A stretch of DNA of 64,000 nt from Serratia marcescens (GCF_006715005.1 NZ_VFMJ01000001.1:310001-374000), one strand, 5' to 3'. Counted from the stretch's first letter, positions 1 to 11,694 are shown. The notes: a model not told the origin generated them from the letters alone. Numbers and translations: made by a program.

Positions 1-350
1 TTGCCGACGATGAACATCTTTGAGGTGTCGCCGTGGAAACCGTCTTTAATCACGGTCACGTCGATATTGACGATGTCGCCGTCTTTCAGCGTTTTGTCGT
101 CGCTCGGGATGCCGTGGCACACCACTTCGTTCACCGAGATGCACACGGATTTCGGGAAGCCGTGGTAGCCGAGGCAGGCGGAAATGGCCTGCTGTTCGTT
201 GGTGATGTACTCGTGACAGATACGGTCCAGTTCGCCGGTGGTCACGCCAGGTTTGACGTGCGGCTCGATGATCTCCAGCACTTCGGCGGCCAGACGGCCG
301 GCCACGCGCATTTTTTGGATGTCATCAGGTGTTTTAATTGAGATTGCCAT
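1..350 (-). CDS. map: Methionine aminopeptidase, N-terminal part (cut by window edge)
   Basis: Removes the initiator methionine from nascent cytosolic proteins; a metal-dependent enzyme. The first ~116 codons are visible, read leftward from the ATG at 350. The product starts MAISIKTPDDIQKMRVAGRL and contains the CHGIPSD stretch with the substrate-binding histidine region typical of type I enzymes, followed by DGDIVNIDVTV, which supplies the first metal-binding aspartate. The C-terminal half lies outside the window. It is divergent from rpsB, as in E. coli. The family call is certain; completeness of the rest cannot be judged. Confidence 0.96.
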   Translation of the reverse strand, partial: MAISIKTPDDIQKMRVAGRLAAEVLEIIEPHVKPGVTTGELDRICHEYITNEQQAISACLGYHGFPKSVCISVNEVVCHGIPSDDKTLKDGDIVNIDVTVIKDGFHGDTSKMFIVG

Positions 351-466
351 GAAATTTGTCCGCAGGTGTCGTTATCGTCGACAATAAGAAGCAGTGACTT
401 ATGGTATCAGCCCGGCCGGAGGCTGCCAAATTTCATTTCCCGACGCCCGGCGAAAAGCAACAAAAG

Positions 467-496
467 TTGGTGTCGGTGACGGGTTTATGGTATAAA
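467..496 (+). promoter_or_regulatory. Probable sigma-70 promoter of rpsB-tsf with GC-rich discriminator
   Basis: TTGGTG (467-472) and TATAAA (491-496) are separated by 18 bp. The bases just after the -10 box (GCGCGCCGG) are GC-rich, the discriminator type linked to stringent control of ribosomal genes. It stands upstream of the conserved rpsB leader. Inferred from sequence only; the start site was not measured. Confidence 0.6.
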
Positions 497-499
497 GCG

Positions 500-1421
<922 letters not shown>

Positions 1422-1477
1422 TAAGGCAAGCTCGTCACTGAGCCCTTATTAACCAGGTATTGACATATGTTGGTTAG

Positions 1478-1500
1478 GGGGGCCTGTAAAGGCCCCCTTT
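1478..1500 (+). terminator. Rho-independent attenuator between rpsB and tsf
   Basis: GGGGGCC (1478-1484) pairs perfectly with GGCCCCC (1491-1497) across the loop TGTAAA, followed by TTTGCTT. It sits 57 bases after the rpsB stop and 54 before the tsf start. It probably works as a partial terminator that sets the S2 to EF-Ts ratio, since tsf has no obvious promoter of its own. Confidence 0.75.
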
Positions 1501-1550
1501 GCTTATCTGAATGAGAACTGTCTCCACGCGAGATAACCGAGGAAAAATAA

Positions 1551-2402
1551 ATGGCTGATATTACCGCTGCCCTGGTAAAAGAACTGCGCGAGCGTACCGG
1601 CGCTGGCATGATGGATTGCAAGAAGGCGCTGGTTGAATCCAACGGCGACATCGAACTGGCAATCGAAAACATGCGTAAGTCCGGTGCGATCAAAGCCGCT
1701 AAAAAAGCAGGCAACGTAGCTGCTGACGGCGTGATCAAAACCAAGATCGAAGGCAACTACGGCATCATTCTGGAAGTTAACTGCCAGACTGACTTCGTAG
1801 CAAAAGACGCCGGTTTCCAGGCGTTCGCCGACAAAGTGCTGGATGCCGCTATGGCTGGCAAAATCACCGACGTTGACGTGCTGAAAGCACAGTTCGAAGA
1901 AGAGCGCGTAGCGCTGGTGGCAAAAATCGGCGAAAACATCAACATTCGTCGCGTTGCTTCCCTGGAAGGCGACGTGCTGGGCAGCTACCTTCACGGCGCG
2001 CGTATCGGCGTTCTGGTTGCGGCTAAAGGCGCTGACGAAGAGCTGGTTAAGCAAATCGCAATGCACATTGCGGCGAGCAAGCCAGAGTTCGTGAAGCCAG
2101 AAGACGTGTCTGCTGAAGTGGTAGAAAAAGAGTACCAGGTTCAGCTGGACATCGCCATGCAGTCCGGCAAGCCAAAAGAAATCGCAGAGAAAATGGTTGA
2201 AGGCCGCATGAAGAAATTCACCGGCGAAGTTTCTCTGACTGGTCAGCCTTTCGTTATGGATCCGAGCAAATCTGTTGCTCAGGTGCTGAAAGAGCACAAC
2301 GCTGACGTGACCAACTTCATTCGCTTCGAAGTGGGCGAAGGCATCGAGAAAGTCGAAACCGACTTCGCTGCTGAAGTTGCCGCGATGAGCAAACAGTCTT
2401 AA
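1551..2402 (+). CDS. tsf: Elongation factor Ts (EF-Tu nucleotide exchange factor)
   Basis: Cytosolic factor that releases GDP from EF-Tu during translation. 283 residues, identical in length to E. coli EF-Ts. The N-terminal UBA-like module reads [20 protein letters not shown], and the TDFV motif at residues 80-83 carries the D-F pair that inserts into EF-Tu. The ATG follows GAGGAAAAATAA. It is second gene of the rpsB-tsf unit, downstream of an attenuator. The C-terminus ends in a normal stop with no extension. Confidence 0.99.
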   Translation: MADITAALVKELRERTGAGMMDCKKALVESNGDIELAIENMRKSGAIKAAKKAGNVAADGVIKTKIEGNYGIILEVNCQTDFVAKDAGFQAFADKVLDAAMAGKITDVDVLKAQFEEERVALVAKIGENINIRRVASLEGDVLGSYLHGARIGVLVAAKGADEELVKQIAMHIAASKPEFVKPEDVSAEVVEKEYQVQLDIAMQSGKPKEIAEKMVEGRMKKFTGEVSLTGQPFVMDPSKSVAQVLKEHNADVTNFIRFEVGEGIEKVETDFAAEVAAMSKQS

Positions 2403-2411
2403 TGACTGTCG

Positions 2412-2437
2412 ATGGAACCGCCGTCTGGCGGTTCCAT
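2412..2437 (+). other. GC-rich hairpin after tsf
   Basis: ATGGAACCGCC (2412-2422) and GGCGGTTCCAT (2427-2437) form a perfect 11-bp stem with a GTCT loop directly after the tsf stop. There is no T-run, so it may protect the 3' end or act as a weak terminator rather than a canonical one. Confidence 0.55.
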
Positions 2438-2550
2438 ACTATCCAGCCAGAATTACACCGGTGGCAGGCCCTGCAGCGTGATACTCACCTCAGGCGCGTT
2501 TCATCGGCTGAAATCCCCAATACTAATACTGCTTCTTAGGACAGAACACC

Positions 2551-3276
2551 ATGGCAACCAATGCAAAACCCGTATATCAGCGTATTCTGCTTAAACTGAG
2601 TGGCGAAGCCCTGCAAGGTGCAGAAGGTTTTGGTATCGACGCCAGCGTTTTGGATCGCATGGCTCAGGAAGTGAAAGAGCTGGTCGAACTGGGAATTCAG
2701 GTCGGTGTAGTTATTGGCGGCGGGAACTTGTTCCGCGGCGCGGGCCTGGCGCAAGCCGGCATGAACCGCGTAGTGGGCGACCACATGGGAATGCTGGCTA
2801 CCGTGATGAACGGCCTGGCTATGCGTGATGCACTGCACCGTGCCTATGTGAACGCCCGCCTGATGTCAGCGATCCCGCTGAACGGCGTATGTGATAATTA
2901 CAGCTGGGCAGAGGCTATCAGCCTGCTGCGCAACAACCGCGTGGTGATCTTCTCCGCCGGTACCGGCAACCCGTTCTTTACCACCGATTCTGCCGCTTGC
3001 CTGCGCGGTATCGAAATCGAAGCGGACGTGGTGCTGAAAGCCACCAAAGTGGATGGCGTATACTCCGCCGATCCGGTGAAAAACCCGGATGCGACGCTGT
3101 ATGAACAATTAACCTATCAGGACGTGCTGGAGCGCGAGCTGAAAGTGATGGATCTGGCGGCGTTTACGCTGGCCCGCGATCACGGTCTGCCGATCCGCGT
3201 GTTCAACATGAACAAGCCTGGCGCACTGCGCCGCGTGGTGATGGGTGAGAACGAAGGTACGCTGATCAGCAAATAA
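2551..3276 (+). CDS. pyrH: Uridylate kinase (UMP kinase)
   Basis: Phosphorylates UMP to UDP in pyrimidine nucleotide synthesis; a cytosolic hexamer of the amino-acid-kinase fold. 241 residues as in E. coli. Visible motifs are the phosphate-binding KLSGEAL (15-21), GGGNLFRG (56-63) and [17 protein letters not shown] (74-90) with the UMP-binding aspartate D77. The ATG follows CTTAGGACAGAACACC. It lies between tsf and frr in the conserved tsf-pyrH-frr order, with 148 bases upstream for its own promoter. No irregularity seen. Confidence 0.99.
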   Translation: MATNAKPVYQRILLKLSGEALQGAEGFGIDASVLDRMAQEVKELVELGIQVGVVIGGGNLFRGAGLAQAGMNRVVGDHMGMLATVMNGLAMRDALHRAYVNARLMSAIPLNGVCDNYSWAEAISLLRNNRVVIFSAGTGNPFFTTDSAACLRGIEIEADVVLKATKVDGVYSADPVKNPDATLYEQLTYQDVLERELKVMDLAAFTLARDHGLPIRVFNMNKPGALRRVVMGENEGTLISK

Positions 3277-3395
3277 GGCTGTTCACACCCCTTTTTCGGC
3301 GCGCGTGACGCCAGGCGCCGCGCGCTCTCCGAGTACGATTACGGGCTATACTTGAGTATCGCCTGCCAAGTAACCAGCTTCCAAGGGTTTGCAAC

Positions 3396-3953
3396 GTGAC
3401 TAATGAAATCAGAAAAGATGCTGATTCACGCATGGAAAAAAGCGTAGAAGCATTCAAAAATCAAATCAGCAAGATCCGCACCGGCCGCGCTTCTCCAAGC
3501 ATTCTGGACGGCATCATGGTGGAATACTACGGCGCCGCTACGCCGCTGCGCCAGCTGGCCAACGTGACCGTGGAAGACTCCCGCACGCTGAAAATCAACG
3601 TGTTCGACCGCAGCCTGAGCCAGGCCGTTGAGAAAGCGATCATGAGCTCCGATCTGGGCCTCAACCCGTCTTCCGCCGGCTCTGACATTCGCGTTCCGCT
3701 GCCTCCGCTGACCGAAGAACGTCGTAAGGATCTGATCAAGATCGTACGCGGCGAAGCCGAGCAGGGCCGCGTAGCGGTGCGTAACGTGCGTCGCGATGCT
3801 AACGACAAGGTCAAGGCGCTGCTAAAAGACAAAGAGATCAGCGAAGACGAAGAACGTCGTTCACAAGACGAGATTCAGAAAATGACCGACGCTTACATCA
3901 AGCTGGTCGATGCCGCGCTGGCAGAGAAAGAAAAAGAGCTGATGGATTTCTAA
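3396..3953 (+). CDS. frr: Ribosome recycling factor
   Basis: Splits post-termination ribosomes together with EF-G. 185 residues, the same as E. coli RRF. The GTG start at 3396 gives an N-terminus ([16 protein letters not shown]) that matches E. coli MISDIRKDAE in register; no ATG fits better. Family signatures include [33 protein letters not shown] and the C-terminal [11 protein letters not shown]. It follows pyrH after 119 bases containing GC-rich inverted sequence, and is closed by a strong terminator. Confidence 0.98.
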   Translation: MTNEIRKDADSRMEKSVEAFKNQISKIRTGRASPSILDGIMVEYYGAATPLRQLANVTVEDSRTLKINVFDRSLSQAVEKAIMSSDLGLNPSSAGSDIRVPLPPLTEERRKDLIKIVRGEAEQGRVAVRNVRRDANDKVKALLKDKEISEDEERRSQDEIQKMTDAYIKLVDAALAEKEKELMDF

Positions 3954-3971
3954 TCAGCATCGCGCAGAAAA

Positions 3972-4002
3972 AAAGCGTCGCCTGGGCGGCGCTTTGTTTT
4001 TT
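3972..4002 (+). terminator. Rho-independent terminator after frr
   Basis: AAAGCGTCGCC (3972-3982) pairs with GGCGGCGCTTT (3985-3995) with one G-U pair, followed by GTTTTTTG. It separates the translation block from dxr. Confidence 0.85.
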
Positions 4003-4110
4003 GTGGCGCAGATCCCGTTTCATCGTACTGAAAGATCATGGACAAGCGGTGTCCAAGGTTCCACACTGGAGCACCTCCGATCTCATCAGACAGTTATTCA
4101 GAGTGAACTC

Positions 4111-5307
4111 ATGAAGCAACTGACCATTCTTGGCTCGACCGGCTCGGTAGGGACCAGCACCCTGGCCGTGGTCAGGGCGAATCCCGACCGTTTTGCGATC
4201 AAAGCACTGGTGGCCGGCCGCAACGTCGCGGTCATGGCGCAGCAATGCATGGAATTCCGGCCCGCCTTCGCCGCGATGGCAGAGGAAAGCGCCGCGCGCG
4301 AGCTGCGCGCCATTCTGGCGGAAAACGGCGTCGCTACCGAGGTCTTGGCCGGAGAACAAGCGGCCTGCGAACTGGCGGCGTTGGATGACGTCGATCAAGT
4401 GACGGCGGCCATCGTCGGTGCCGCAGGGCTGTTGCCGACGCTGGCGGCGATCCGCGCCGGCAAGCAGGTACTGCTGGCCAACAAAGAGTCGCTGGTCACC
4501 TGTGGCCGTCTGTTTATGGACGCGGTGCGGCAAAGCCAGGCGCAGCTGCTGCCGCTCGACAGCGAGCACAACGCGATTTTTCAGAGTTTGCCTGAGAACA
4601 TTCAGCGTCAGTTGGGATACTCTTCACTGGGCAGTCATGGCGTTTCGCGCATCGTGCTTACCGGCTCTGGCGGCCCGTTCCGCACTACGCCGCTGGAGCA
4701 GTTCGCCGCGATGACCCCGGATCAAGCCTGTGCCCATCCGAACTGGTCGATGGGCCGCAAGATCTCGGTGGATTCTGCCACCATGATGAACAAAGGTCTG
4801 GAATACATTGAGGCCCGCTGGCTGTTTAACGCCTCGGCCGAGCAAATGGAAGTGATCCTGCATCCGCAGTCGGTGATTCACTCGATGGTGCGCTACGCCG
4901 ATGGCAGCGTGCTGGCGCAACTGGGTACGCCGGATATGCGCACGCCGATCGCTCACGCGATGGCGTATCCGCAGCGCGTAAACTCCGGCGTGGAAGCGCT
5001 GGACTTCTGCCGCATCGGTTCGCTGACCTTCGCCGAACCGGAGTGCGAACGCTATCCTTGCCTGTATTTGGCAATCGAAGCGTTCGACGCCGGCCAGGCG
5101 GCGACCACCGCACTGAACGCGGCCAATGAAATTGCCGTGGCGGCATTTTTGCAGCAGCAGATTCGCTTTACCGACATTGCCGCGGTCAACCGGCAGGTCG
5201 TCGAGCGCCTCGCGCTGCAGGAACCGACGTGCATCGAAGCGGTCTTAGACATTGACCGCCAGGCGCGCGCCGTCGCCGAGCAGCGCGTTCGCGCGTTGTG
5301 CAGTTGA
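4111..5307 (+). CDS. dxr: 1-deoxy-D-xylulose 5-phosphate reductoisomerase
   Basis: Commits DXP to the MEP pathway of isoprenoid synthesis, forming MEP with NADPH; the fosmidomycin target. From the ATG at 4111 the protein has 398 residues, as in E. coli. The longer upstream open frame from 3994 reads through terminator sequence and has no family similarity, so I reject that start. The Rossmann motif [10 protein letters not shown] is at 8-17, and [12 protein letters not shown] carries the metal-binding D, S and E. It sits after the frr terminator, and two hairpins separate it from uppS. Confidence 0.98.
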   Translation: MKQLTILGSTGSVGTSTLAVVRANPDRFAIKALVAGRNVAVMAQQCMEFRPAFAAMAEESAARELRAILAENGVATEVLAGEQAACELAALDDVDQVTAAIVGAAGLLPTLAAIRAGKQVLLANKESLVTCGRLFMDAVRQSQAQLLPLDSEHNAIFQSLPENIQRQLGYSSLGSHGVSRIVLTGSGGPFRTTPLEQFAAMTPDQACAHPNWSMGRKISVDSATMMNKGLEYIEARWLFNASAEQMEVILHPQSVIHSMVRYADGSVLAQLGTPDMRTPIAHAMAYPQRVNSGVEALDFCRIGSLTFAEPECERYPCLYLAIEAFDAGQAATTALNAANEIAVAAFLQQQIRFTDIAAVNRQVVERLALQEPTCIEAVLDIDRQARAVAEQRVRALCS

Positions 5308-5432
5308 GCACGGCGATTATCCGATTTTGCTCGTAATTCGCGTATGCCGCAGCGGGGTCGTTTGTTCATGCCCCGCTGAGGTGGTATAGTCTGCGCCACC
5401 TGTCAGCGGTTATACCGTTGAATTATGGCCCG

Positions 5433-5520
5433 ATTGGCGCTCTGTGCGCCAATGGCGATCCGGCGGTGTCGGGTATCGCGAGGGCTGGTTGAAAGCCGTG
5501 TCGGGCACACGGCTTTTTTT
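5433..5520 (+). terminator. Two hairpins between dxr and uppS, the second a strong terminator
   Basis: ATTGGCGC (5433-5440) pairs with GCGCCAAT (5446-5453). Further on, AGCCGTGT (5494-5501) pairs with ACACGGCT (5507-5514) and runs into seven T (5514-5520). The second is a textbook intrinsic terminator 64 bases before the uppS ATG, so uppS-cdsA-rseP probably has its own promoter or is reached by readthrough. Confidence 0.8.
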
Positions 5521-5584
5521 GCGCGTAAGGGCCTGATGTTCCGGAAAGGCAGTTATATTTCTATTGAGGAAATAAGTACGAGTT

Positions 5585-6343
5585 ATGTCGTCCGCAAACC
5601 AACAAGAGGCTAATCCATCTTCCCCGGGGCCGCGCCATGTCGCCATTATCATGGACGGTAACGGACGCTGGGCCAAACGTCAGGGCAAGTTACGTGTCTT
5701 CGGTCATAAAGCAGGGGTGAAATCGGTTCGCCGCGCGGTCAGTTTTGCCGCCAGCCACCATTTAGATGCACTCACGCTTTATGCCTTCAGCAGCGAAAAC
5801 TGGAACCGTCCGGTGCAGGAAGTCTCCGCACTGATGGAGCTTTTTGTCCGCGCTTTGGATAGTGAAGTAAAAAGCCTGCATAAACATAACGTCAGGCTGC
5901 GAGTGATCGGCGATATCAGCCGATTCAGCGCGCGTTTGCAGGAGCGGATCCGCCGCTCTGAAGCGCTGACGGAAAATAACGATGGCCTGACGCTCAATAT
6001 CGCTGCCAACTACGGCGGCCGTTGGGATATCATTCAGGGAGTAAGGGAACTGGCCGAACGGGTACGGGTAGGGGAGTTGCACCCGGATCAGATCAGCGAG
6101 GAATTATTGAGCGAGCGGGTTTGCATGAGCGACCTGGCGCCGGTGGATCTGGTTATCCGCACCGGTGGCGAGCATCGCATCAGTAACTTCCTGCTGTGGC
6201 AAATCGCCTATGCTGAACTTTACTTTACTGATGTGCTCTGGCCTGATTTCGATGAACTTGTCTTTGAAGGTGCGCTGAATGCATTTGCACAACGTGAGCG
6301 CCGCTTCGGGGGAACAACACCTATCGGCGCCGATGCGTCCTAG
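5585..6343 (+). CDS. uppS: Undecaprenyl diphosphate synthase (ditrans,polycis type)
   Basis: Cytosolic cis-prenyltransferase that adds eight isopentenyl units to farnesyl-PP to make the C55 carrier for peptidoglycan and O-antigen. 252 residues against 253 in E. coli. The catalytic aspartate is D24 in [10 protein letters not shown] (21-30). The signature [15 protein letters not shown] near the C-terminus binds the diphosphate. The ATG at 5585 is preceded by a weak TTGAGG about 13 bases upstream. It is the first gene of the uppS-cdsA-rseP-bamA run; cdsA follows after 9 bases. Confidence 0.98.
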   Translation: MSSANQQEANPSSPGPRHVAIIMDGNGRWAKRQGKLRVFGHKAGVKSVRRAVSFAASHHLDALTLYAFSSENWNRPVQEVSALMELFVRALDSEVKSLHKHNVRLRVIGDISRFSARLQERIRRSEALTENNDGLTLNIAANYGGRWDIIQGVRELAERVRVGELHPDQISEELLSERVCMSDLAPVDLVIRTGGEHRISNFLLWQIAYAELYFTDVLWPDFDELVFEGALNAFAQRERRFGGTTPIGADAS

Positions 6344-6352
6344 GGAGAACTT

Positions 6353-7195
6353 TTGCTGAAGTATCGCCTCATAACTGCTCTGATTTTAATCCCGATCGTT
6401 ATCGCGGCGCTGTTCCTGTTGCCGCCGCTGGCCTTTGCTCTGGTAACGCTCGTCGTGTGCATGTTAGCAGCCTGGGAGTGGGGCCAACTGGCCGGTTTTA
6501 CCTCCCGTTCGCAGCGCATCTGGCTGGCGATACTGTGCGGTTTTCTGCTGGCGCTGATGATGCTCAGCGTTCCCGCGTACCATCAATCCGTGCCGCAGGT
6601 AAGCGGCTCGCTGTGGCTGTCGCTGGTCTGGTGGCTGGCAGCGCTGCTGCTGGTGCTGTTTTACCCCGGTTCGGCCGCCATCTGGCGCAACTCGCGCCCG
6701 CTGCGCTTGCTGTTCGGCCTGCTGACCATCGTGCCGTTCTTTTGGGGCATGCTGGCGCTGCGCCAGTATGGCTACGAGCAAAACCCGTTTACCGGTGCCT
6801 GGTGGCTGCTGTACGTGATGCTGCTGGTGTGGGGCGCGGATTCCGGCGCCTATCTGTTCGGCAAGCTGTTCGGCAAGCATAAGCTGGCGCCGAAGGTCTC
6901 GCCGGGCAAAACCTGGGAAGGGCTGATCGGCGGGTTGTTGACGTCGGCGGTCATTTCCTGGCTGTTCGGCCGCTATGCGCCACTGAACGTGGTGCCGACC
7001 ACCCTGTTGGTCTGCTCGGTGCTCGCCGCGCTGGCTTCGGTGCTGGGCGATTTGACCGAGAGCATGTTCAAACGCGAGGCGGGCATCAAGGACAGCGGTC
7101 ATTTGATCCCCGGTCATGGCGGCATACTGGATCGTATCGACAGCCTGACCGCGGCGGTGCCGGTGTTTGCCTGCCTGATGCTGTTGGTGTTTTAA
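6353..7195 (+). CDS. cdsA: Phosphatidate cytidylyltransferase (CDP-diglyceride synthase)
   Basis: Inner-membrane enzyme making CDP-diacylglycerol from phosphatidate and CTP, the branch point for all phospholipids, and the substrate source for pssA further on in this window. 280 residues with about eight hydrophobic segments. The CDS signature SMFKREAGIKDSGHLIPGHG with the following GGILDRIDS is intact near the C-terminus. The start is TTG at 6353 after TAGGGAGAAC; the N-terminus MLKYRLITALILIPIV matches E. coli, which also uses TTG. It starts 9 bases after uppS. Confidence 0.97.
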   Translation: MLKYRLITALILIPIVIAALFLLPPLAFALVTLVVCMLAAWEWGQLAGFTSRSQRIWLAILCGFLLALMMLSVPAYHQSVPQVSGSLWLSLVWWLAALLLVLFYPGSAAIWRNSRPLRLLFGLLTIVPFFWGMLALRQYGYEQNPFTGAWWLLYVMLLVWGADSGAYLFGKLFGKHKLAPKVSPGKTWEGLIGGLLTSAVISWLFGRYAPLNVVPTTLLVCSVLAALASVLGDLTESMFKREAGIKDSGHLIPGHGGILDRIDSLTAAVPVFACLMLLVF

Positions 7196-7219
7196 TCCGT
7201 CGATGACGGAAAGTGAGGG

Positions 7220-8578
7220 ATGATGGTCAGCGTGCTTTGGAACCTGGTGGCGTTTCTGATTGCGCTCGGTATCTTGATAACCGTGCACGAGTTCGGACAC
7301 TTTTGGGTTGCCCGCCGTTGCGGCGTGCGCGTTGAACGCTTCTCCATCGGCTTCGGTCGCGCGCTGTGGCGCCGCACCGATCGCCAGGGCACCGAGTACG
7401 TCATCGCCTTGATTCCGCTCGGCGGCTACGTGAAGATGCTGGACGAGCGCGTGGAGTCGGTGGCGCCGGAAATGCGCCATCAGGCCTTCAACAACAAAAC
7501 CGTCTGGCAGCGCGCGGCCATCATCAGCGCCGGTCCCATCGCCAACTTCCTGTTTGCTATCCTTGCCTACTGGCTGGTGTTCATCATCGGCGTGCCGAGT
7601 TTCCGCCCGGTGATCGGCGAAATCGCGCCGCAATCGATCGCCGCCAAGGCCGAAATTTCGTCTGGCATGGAACTAAAGTCGGTTGACGGCATCGAAACGC
7701 CTGATTGGGAGTCAGTTCGTCTGGCGCTGGTGGCGAAGATTGGCGATGCGCAAACCGAAGTCGGCGTCGCGCCGTTCGGCTCTTCGCAGGTAGTGACTAA
7801 AACCCTGGATTTGCGCCAGTGGAACTTTGAGCCGGACAAGCAGGATCCCGTTGTTGCGCTGGGCATTATGCCGCGCGGCCCGCAGATTGAATCCGTGTTG
7901 GCGGAAGTGCAGCCTGACTCGGCGGCGCAAAAGGCGGGTTTACAAGCGGGGGACAGGATCGTTAAAGTCGATGGTCAGCCGTTGGGTCGTTGGCAGACGC
8001 TGGTGAAGCGTATCCACGATGGCCCGGGGCAACCGCTGGCTTTGGAGATTGAAAGAAACGGCGCCCCCTTGTCTTTGACGCTGATACCGGATACAAAGCC
8101 GGTGGGAAAAGACAAATCGGTGGGGTTTGCAGGCATCATTCCAAAGGTGTTGCCGCTGCCGGACGAGTATAAGACGATTCGCCAGTATGGACCGTTCCCG
8201 GCGCTGTATCAGGCCGGCGACAAGACCTGGCAGCTGATGCGGCTGACGGTCAACATGCTGGGCAAATTAATAACCGGTGATGTAAAGCTGAACAACCTGA
8301 GTGGCCCGATCTCGATTGCACAGGGAGCAGGGGCATCAGCCGGAGTCGGGTTCGTGTATTATCTGATGTTCCTGGCGTTGATTAGCGTCAACCTGGGGAT
8401 CATCAACCTGTTCCCATTACCGGTGTTAGATGGTGGGCATCTCCTCTTCCTGGCGATAGAAAAGCTGAAGGGTGGGCCGGTTTCCGAGCGAGTACAGGAC
8501 TACAGCTACCGCATAGGTTCGATCGTGCTGGTGTTGTTGATGGGTCTTGCACTTTTCAATGATTTTTCCCGCCTTTAG
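7220..8578 (+). CDS. rseP: Site-2 zinc metalloprotease RseP (sigma-E pathway)
   Basis: Inner-membrane intramembrane protease that cuts RseA after DegS and so releases sigma-E, and that also clears remnant signal peptides. 452 residues. The zinc motif HEFGH is at 23-27 in the first membrane segment, and the third ligand lies in [13 protein letters not shown] near residue 400. Two PDZ domains occupy the periplasmic middle part ([16 protein letters not shown] is the clear PDZ ligand-groove stretch in the second). Start is ATG at 7220 or the next ATG at 7223. It precedes bamA by 35 bases, tying the stress sensor to its outer-membrane assembly target. Confidence 0.97.
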   Translation: MMVSVLWNLVAFLIALGILITVHEFGHFWVARRCGVRVERFSIGFGRALWRRTDRQGTEYVIALIPLGGYVKMLDERVESVAPEMRHQAFNNKTVWQRAAIISAGPIANFLFAILAYWLVFIIGVPSFRPVIGEIAPQSIAAKAEISSGMELKSVDGIETPDWESVRLALVAKIGDAQTEVGVAPFGSSQVVTKTLDLRQWNFEPDKQDPVVALGIMPRGPQIESVLAEVQPDSAAQKAGLQAGDRIVKVDGQPLGRWQTLVKRIHDGPGQPLALEIERNGAPLSLTLIPDTKPVGKDKSVGFAGIIPKVLPLPDEYKTIRQYGPFPALYQAGDKTWQLMRLTVNMLGKLITGDVKLNNLSGPISIAQGAGASAGVGFVYYLMFLALISVNLGIINLFPLPVLDGGHLLFLAIEKLKGGPVSERVQDYSYRIGSIVLVLLMGLALFNDFSRL

Positions 8579-8613
8579 GGGCGGGGATAGGTTAGGAAGA
8601 ACGCATAACAACG

Positions 8614-11040
8614 ATGGCGATGAAAAAGTTGCTCATAGCGTCGCTGCTGTTTGGCAGCGCCACCGTATACGGTGCAGACGGGTTCGTAGTGAAAGATATT
8701 CATTTCGAAGGCCTGCAGCGAGTCGCCGTCGGTGCGGCGTTACTCAACATGCCGGTTCGCGTCGGCGATACCGTCACTGACGATGACATCAGTAATACTA
8801 TCCGAGCCTTGTTTGCCACCGGCAACTTCGAGGACGTGCGCGTACTGCGCGATGGTAATACGTTGATCGTGCAGGTGAAGGAACGTCCTACCATCGCCAG
8901 CATCACCTTCTCCGGCAACAAGTCGGTGAAGGATGACATGCTCAAGCAGAACCTGGAAGCCTCCGGCGTCCGGGTGGGCGAGGCGCTCGACCGCACCACG
9001 ATCTCCAGCATTGAAAAAGGGCTGGAAGACTTCTACTACAGCGTCGGTAAATACAGCGCCTCGGTGAAAGCCGTGGTTACGCCGCTGCCGCGCAACCGTG
9101 TCGACCTGAAGCTGGTGTTCACGGAAGGGGTCTCCGCCAAGATTCAACAAATCAACATCGTCGGCAACCATGCCTTCACCAACGACGAACTGATCTCGCG
9201 CTTCCAGCTGCGTGATGAGGTGCCGTGGTGGAACCTGGTCGGCGATCGCAAATACCAGAAGCAAAAACTGGCGGGCGATCTCGAAACCCTGCGCAGCTTC
9301 TATCTGGATCGCGGCTATGCCCGCTTCAACATCGATTCTACCCAGGTGAGCCTGACGCCGGATAAAAAAGGCATCTACATCACCATCAATATCACCGAAG
9401 GCGATCAGTACAAGCTTTCCGATGTTGTCGTGAACGGCAACCTGGCCGGCCACTCGGCGGAAGTCGCTCAGATCACCAAGATCGAACCGGGCGAGCTGTA
9501 TAACGGCAGCAAGGTGACCAAAATGGAAGACAACATCAAAACGATGTTGGGCCGTTATGGTTACGCCTATCCGCGCGTCGGCACTCAGCCGGAGATCAAC
9601 GACGCGGATAAAACCGTCAAGCTGCACGTCAACGTCGACGCGGGCAACCGCTTCTATGTGCGTCGCATCAAGTTTGAAGGCAACGACACCAGCAAGGATT
9701 CCGTACTGCGTCGCGAAATGCGCCAGATGGAAGGCGCCTGGCTCGGCAACGAACAGGTCGAGCAGGGTAAAGAACGCTTGAACCGCTTGGGCTACTTCGA
9801 AACGGTTGACGTGGAAACCCAGCGCGTGCCGGGCACCGCCGATCAGGTCGACGTAACCTACAAGGTGAAAGAGCGCAACACCGGTACCTTTAACTTCGGC
9901 GTCGGCTACGGCACCGAGAGCGGCGTCAGCTTCCAGGCCGGCGTGCAGCAGGACAACTGGTTGGGTACCGGCTACTCGGTCGGCATCAGCGGCACCAAGA
10001 ACGACTACCAAACCTATACCGAATTCTCGGTCACCAACCCGTACTTCACCGTTGACGGTGTGAGCCTGGGCGGCCGTGTATTCTACAACGACTTTAAAGC
10101 GGATAACGCGGACCTGTCCGACTACACCAACAAGAGTTACGGTGTTGACGGCACGCTGGGCTTCCCGATCAACGAAAACAACTCGTTGCGTACCGGCCTG
10201 GGCTACGTCCACAACGGTCTGTCGAACATGCAGCCGCAGATCGCCATGTGGCGTTATCTCGACTCGATGGGCGTGGATGCGAACAAGACCGACCGCGCCA
10301 GCTACTCGACGGACGACTTTACCCTGAACCTGGGGTGGACCTACAACAACCTGGACCGCGGCTACTTCCCGACGTCGGGTAACCGCACCACGTTGAACGG
10401 CAAGGTCACCATTCCGGGCTCGGACAACGAATACTACAAGGTGACGCTGGACAGCGTACAGTACGTACCGATCAACGACGATCGCACCTGGGTGCTGTTG
10501 GGTCGCGGCCGTCTGGGTTACGCGGATGGGCTGGGCGGCAAGGAAATGCCGTTCTACGAGAACTTCTATGCCGGTGGTTCAAGCACCGTGCGTGGCTTCC
10601 AGTCCAACACCATTGGTCCGAAGGCGGTGTACTACAACTCCAATTCGTACCAGTGCCAGTTCAACGCCGGCAGCACCACCGCGCGTCAGAGCATCTGTAG
10701 CTCGGATGACGCGGTGGGCGGTAACGCCATGGCAGTTGCCAGCCTGGAGCTGATCACTCCGACGCCGTTCATCAGCGAGAAATACGCCAATTCCGTGCGG
10801 ACGTCGCTGTTCATCGATGCGGGTACCGTGTGGGATACCAAGTGGAAGAATACCGACGAAACGCTGATGTACGGCGTGCCTGACTACAGCAAAGCGGGCA
10901 ATATTCGTTCCTCCGCCGGTATCGCGCTGCAGTGGATGTCACCGCTGGGGCCGTTGGTGTTCTCTTACGCCAACCCGATCAAGAAATACGAAGGCGACAA
11001 GTCCGAACAGTTCCAGTTTAACATCGGTAAGACCTGGTAA
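8614..11040 (+). CDS. bamA: Outer membrane protein assembly factor BamA
   Basis: Central subunit of the BAM complex that folds beta-barrel proteins into the outer membrane. 808 residues against 810 in E. coli. A signal peptide ([20 protein letters not shown]) is cleaved after residue 20. Five periplasmic POTRA domains follow to about residue 420, then a 16-strand barrel. The loop-6 motif VRGF is at 659-662 and the chain ends FNIGKTW with the usual terminal aromatic. It is the first gene of the bamA-skp-lpxD-fabZ-lpxA-lpxB envelope operon. No irregularity seen. Confidence 0.99.
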   Translation: MAMKKLLIASLLFGSATVYGADGFVVKDIHFEGLQRVAVGAALLNMPVRVGDTVTDDDISNTIRALFATGNFEDVRVLRDGNTLIVQVKERPTIASITFSGNKSVKDDMLKQNLEASGVRVGEALDRTTISSIEKGLEDFYYSVGKYSASVKAVVTPLPRNRVDLKLVFTEGVSAKIQQINIVGNHAFTNDELISRFQLRDEVPWWNLVGDRKYQKQKLAGDLETLRSFYLDRGYARFNIDSTQVSLTPDKKGIYITINITEGDQYKLSDVVVNGNLAGHSAEVAQITKIEPGELYNGSKVTKMEDNIKTMLGRYGYAYPRVGTQPEINDADKTVKLHVNVDAGNRFYVRRIKFEGNDTSKDSVLRREMRQMEGAWLGNEQVEQGKERLNRLGYFETVDVETQRVPGTADQVDVTYKVKERNTGTFNFGVGYGTESGVSFQAGVQQDNWLGTGYSVGISGTKNDYQTYTEFSVTNPYFTVDGVSLGGRVFYNDFKADNADLSDYTNKSYGVDGTLGFPINENNSLRTGLGYVHNGLSNMQPQIAMWRYLDSMGVDANKTDRASYSTDDFTLNLGWTYNNLDRGYFPTSGNRTTLNGKVTIPGSDNEYYKVTLDSVQYVPINDDRTWVLLGRGRLGYADGLGGKEMPFYENFYAGGSSTVRGFQSNTIGPKAVYYNSNSYQCQFNAGSTTARQSICSSDDAVGGNAMAVASLELITPTPFISEKYANSVRTSLFIDAGTVWDTKWKNTDETLMYGVPDYSKAGNIRSSAGIALQWMSPLGPLVFSYANPIKKYEGDKSEQFQFNIGKTW

Positions 11041-11156
11041 CGGGTCTCGCCTCTGGGCATAACAGTTATTAAGAATCGCAATGGCCAGGCGCCTACCGGC
11101 AGAGGGAGATGATTCTCATTGTGTGGTGGGATAAGTCTGGCAAATTGTGTACTTCA

Positions 11157-11170
11157 GTGTCATATGACAC
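11157..11170. promoter_or_regulatory. Perfect 14-bp palindrome upstream of skp
   Basis: GTGTCATATGACAC is a perfect dyad 26 bases ahead of the skp GTG, inside a wider imperfect inverted repeat (TTGTGT ... ACACAA). It could be a protein-binding operator. I cannot name the regulator, and chance is possible. Confidence 0.35.
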
Positions 11171-11196
11171 AAATGGGTGATGGTAAGGAGTTTATA

Positions 11197-11694
11197 GTGA
11201 AAAAGTGGTTGTGTGCCGCAGGCCTCGGTTTAGCAATGGCTGCTTCAGCTGGCGTTCAGGCAGCAGATAAGATCGCTGTCGTTAACGTCTCCAGCATTTT
11301 CCAACAGCTGCCGGCCCGCGAAGCGGTCGCTAAACAGCTGGAAAACGAGTTTAAAGGCCGTGCAAGCGAACTCCAGAACATGGAACGTAGCCTGCAGACC
11401 AAAATGCAACGTCTGCAGCGTGACGGCGCTACCATGAAAGCCAGCGACCGCAGCAAGTTGGAAAAAGACGTGATGGCGCAACGCGAGCAGTTCTCTCAGA
11501 AAGCGCAGGCTTTCGAGCAGGACAACCGTCGTCGCCAGATGGAAGAGCGTAACAAAATCCTGAGCCGTATCCAGGATGCCGTGAAATCTGTCGCCAGCAA
11601 AGGCGGTTATGACGTGGTGATCGATGCCAACGCCGTTGCCTATGCAGACTCTTCCAAAGATATCACTGCTGACGTGCTGAAACAGGTTAAATAA
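11197..11694 (+). CDS. skp: Periplasmic chaperone Skp (OmpH)
   Basis: Trimeric jellyfish-shaped periplasmic holdase that carries unfolded outer-membrane proteins from Sec to BAM. From GTG at 11197 the protein has 165 residues. The start is chosen because it follows TAAGGAGTTTATA and gives a classic signal peptide ([19 protein letters not shown] then VQA), cut after residue 22 before ADKIAVVN. E. coli skp also begins with GTG. The rest is long charged helical coiled coil (about residues 50-130) with the tip rich in K, R and Q. It follows bamA after 156 bases and precedes lpxD by 3. Confidence 0.97.
   Translation: MKKWLCAAGLGLAMAASAGVQAADKIAVVNVSSIFQQLPAREAVAKQLENEFKGRASELQNMERSLQTKMQRLQRDGATMKASDRSKLEKDVMAQREQFSQKAQAFEQDNRRRQMEERNKILSRIQDAVKSVASKGGYDVVIDANAVAYADSSKDITADVLKQVK

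Noticed and set aside
3994-4110. N-terminal extension of Dxr from an upstream start
   Set aside because: The added residues come from terminator sequence and do not match the family. The ATG at 4111 gives the usual 398 residues.
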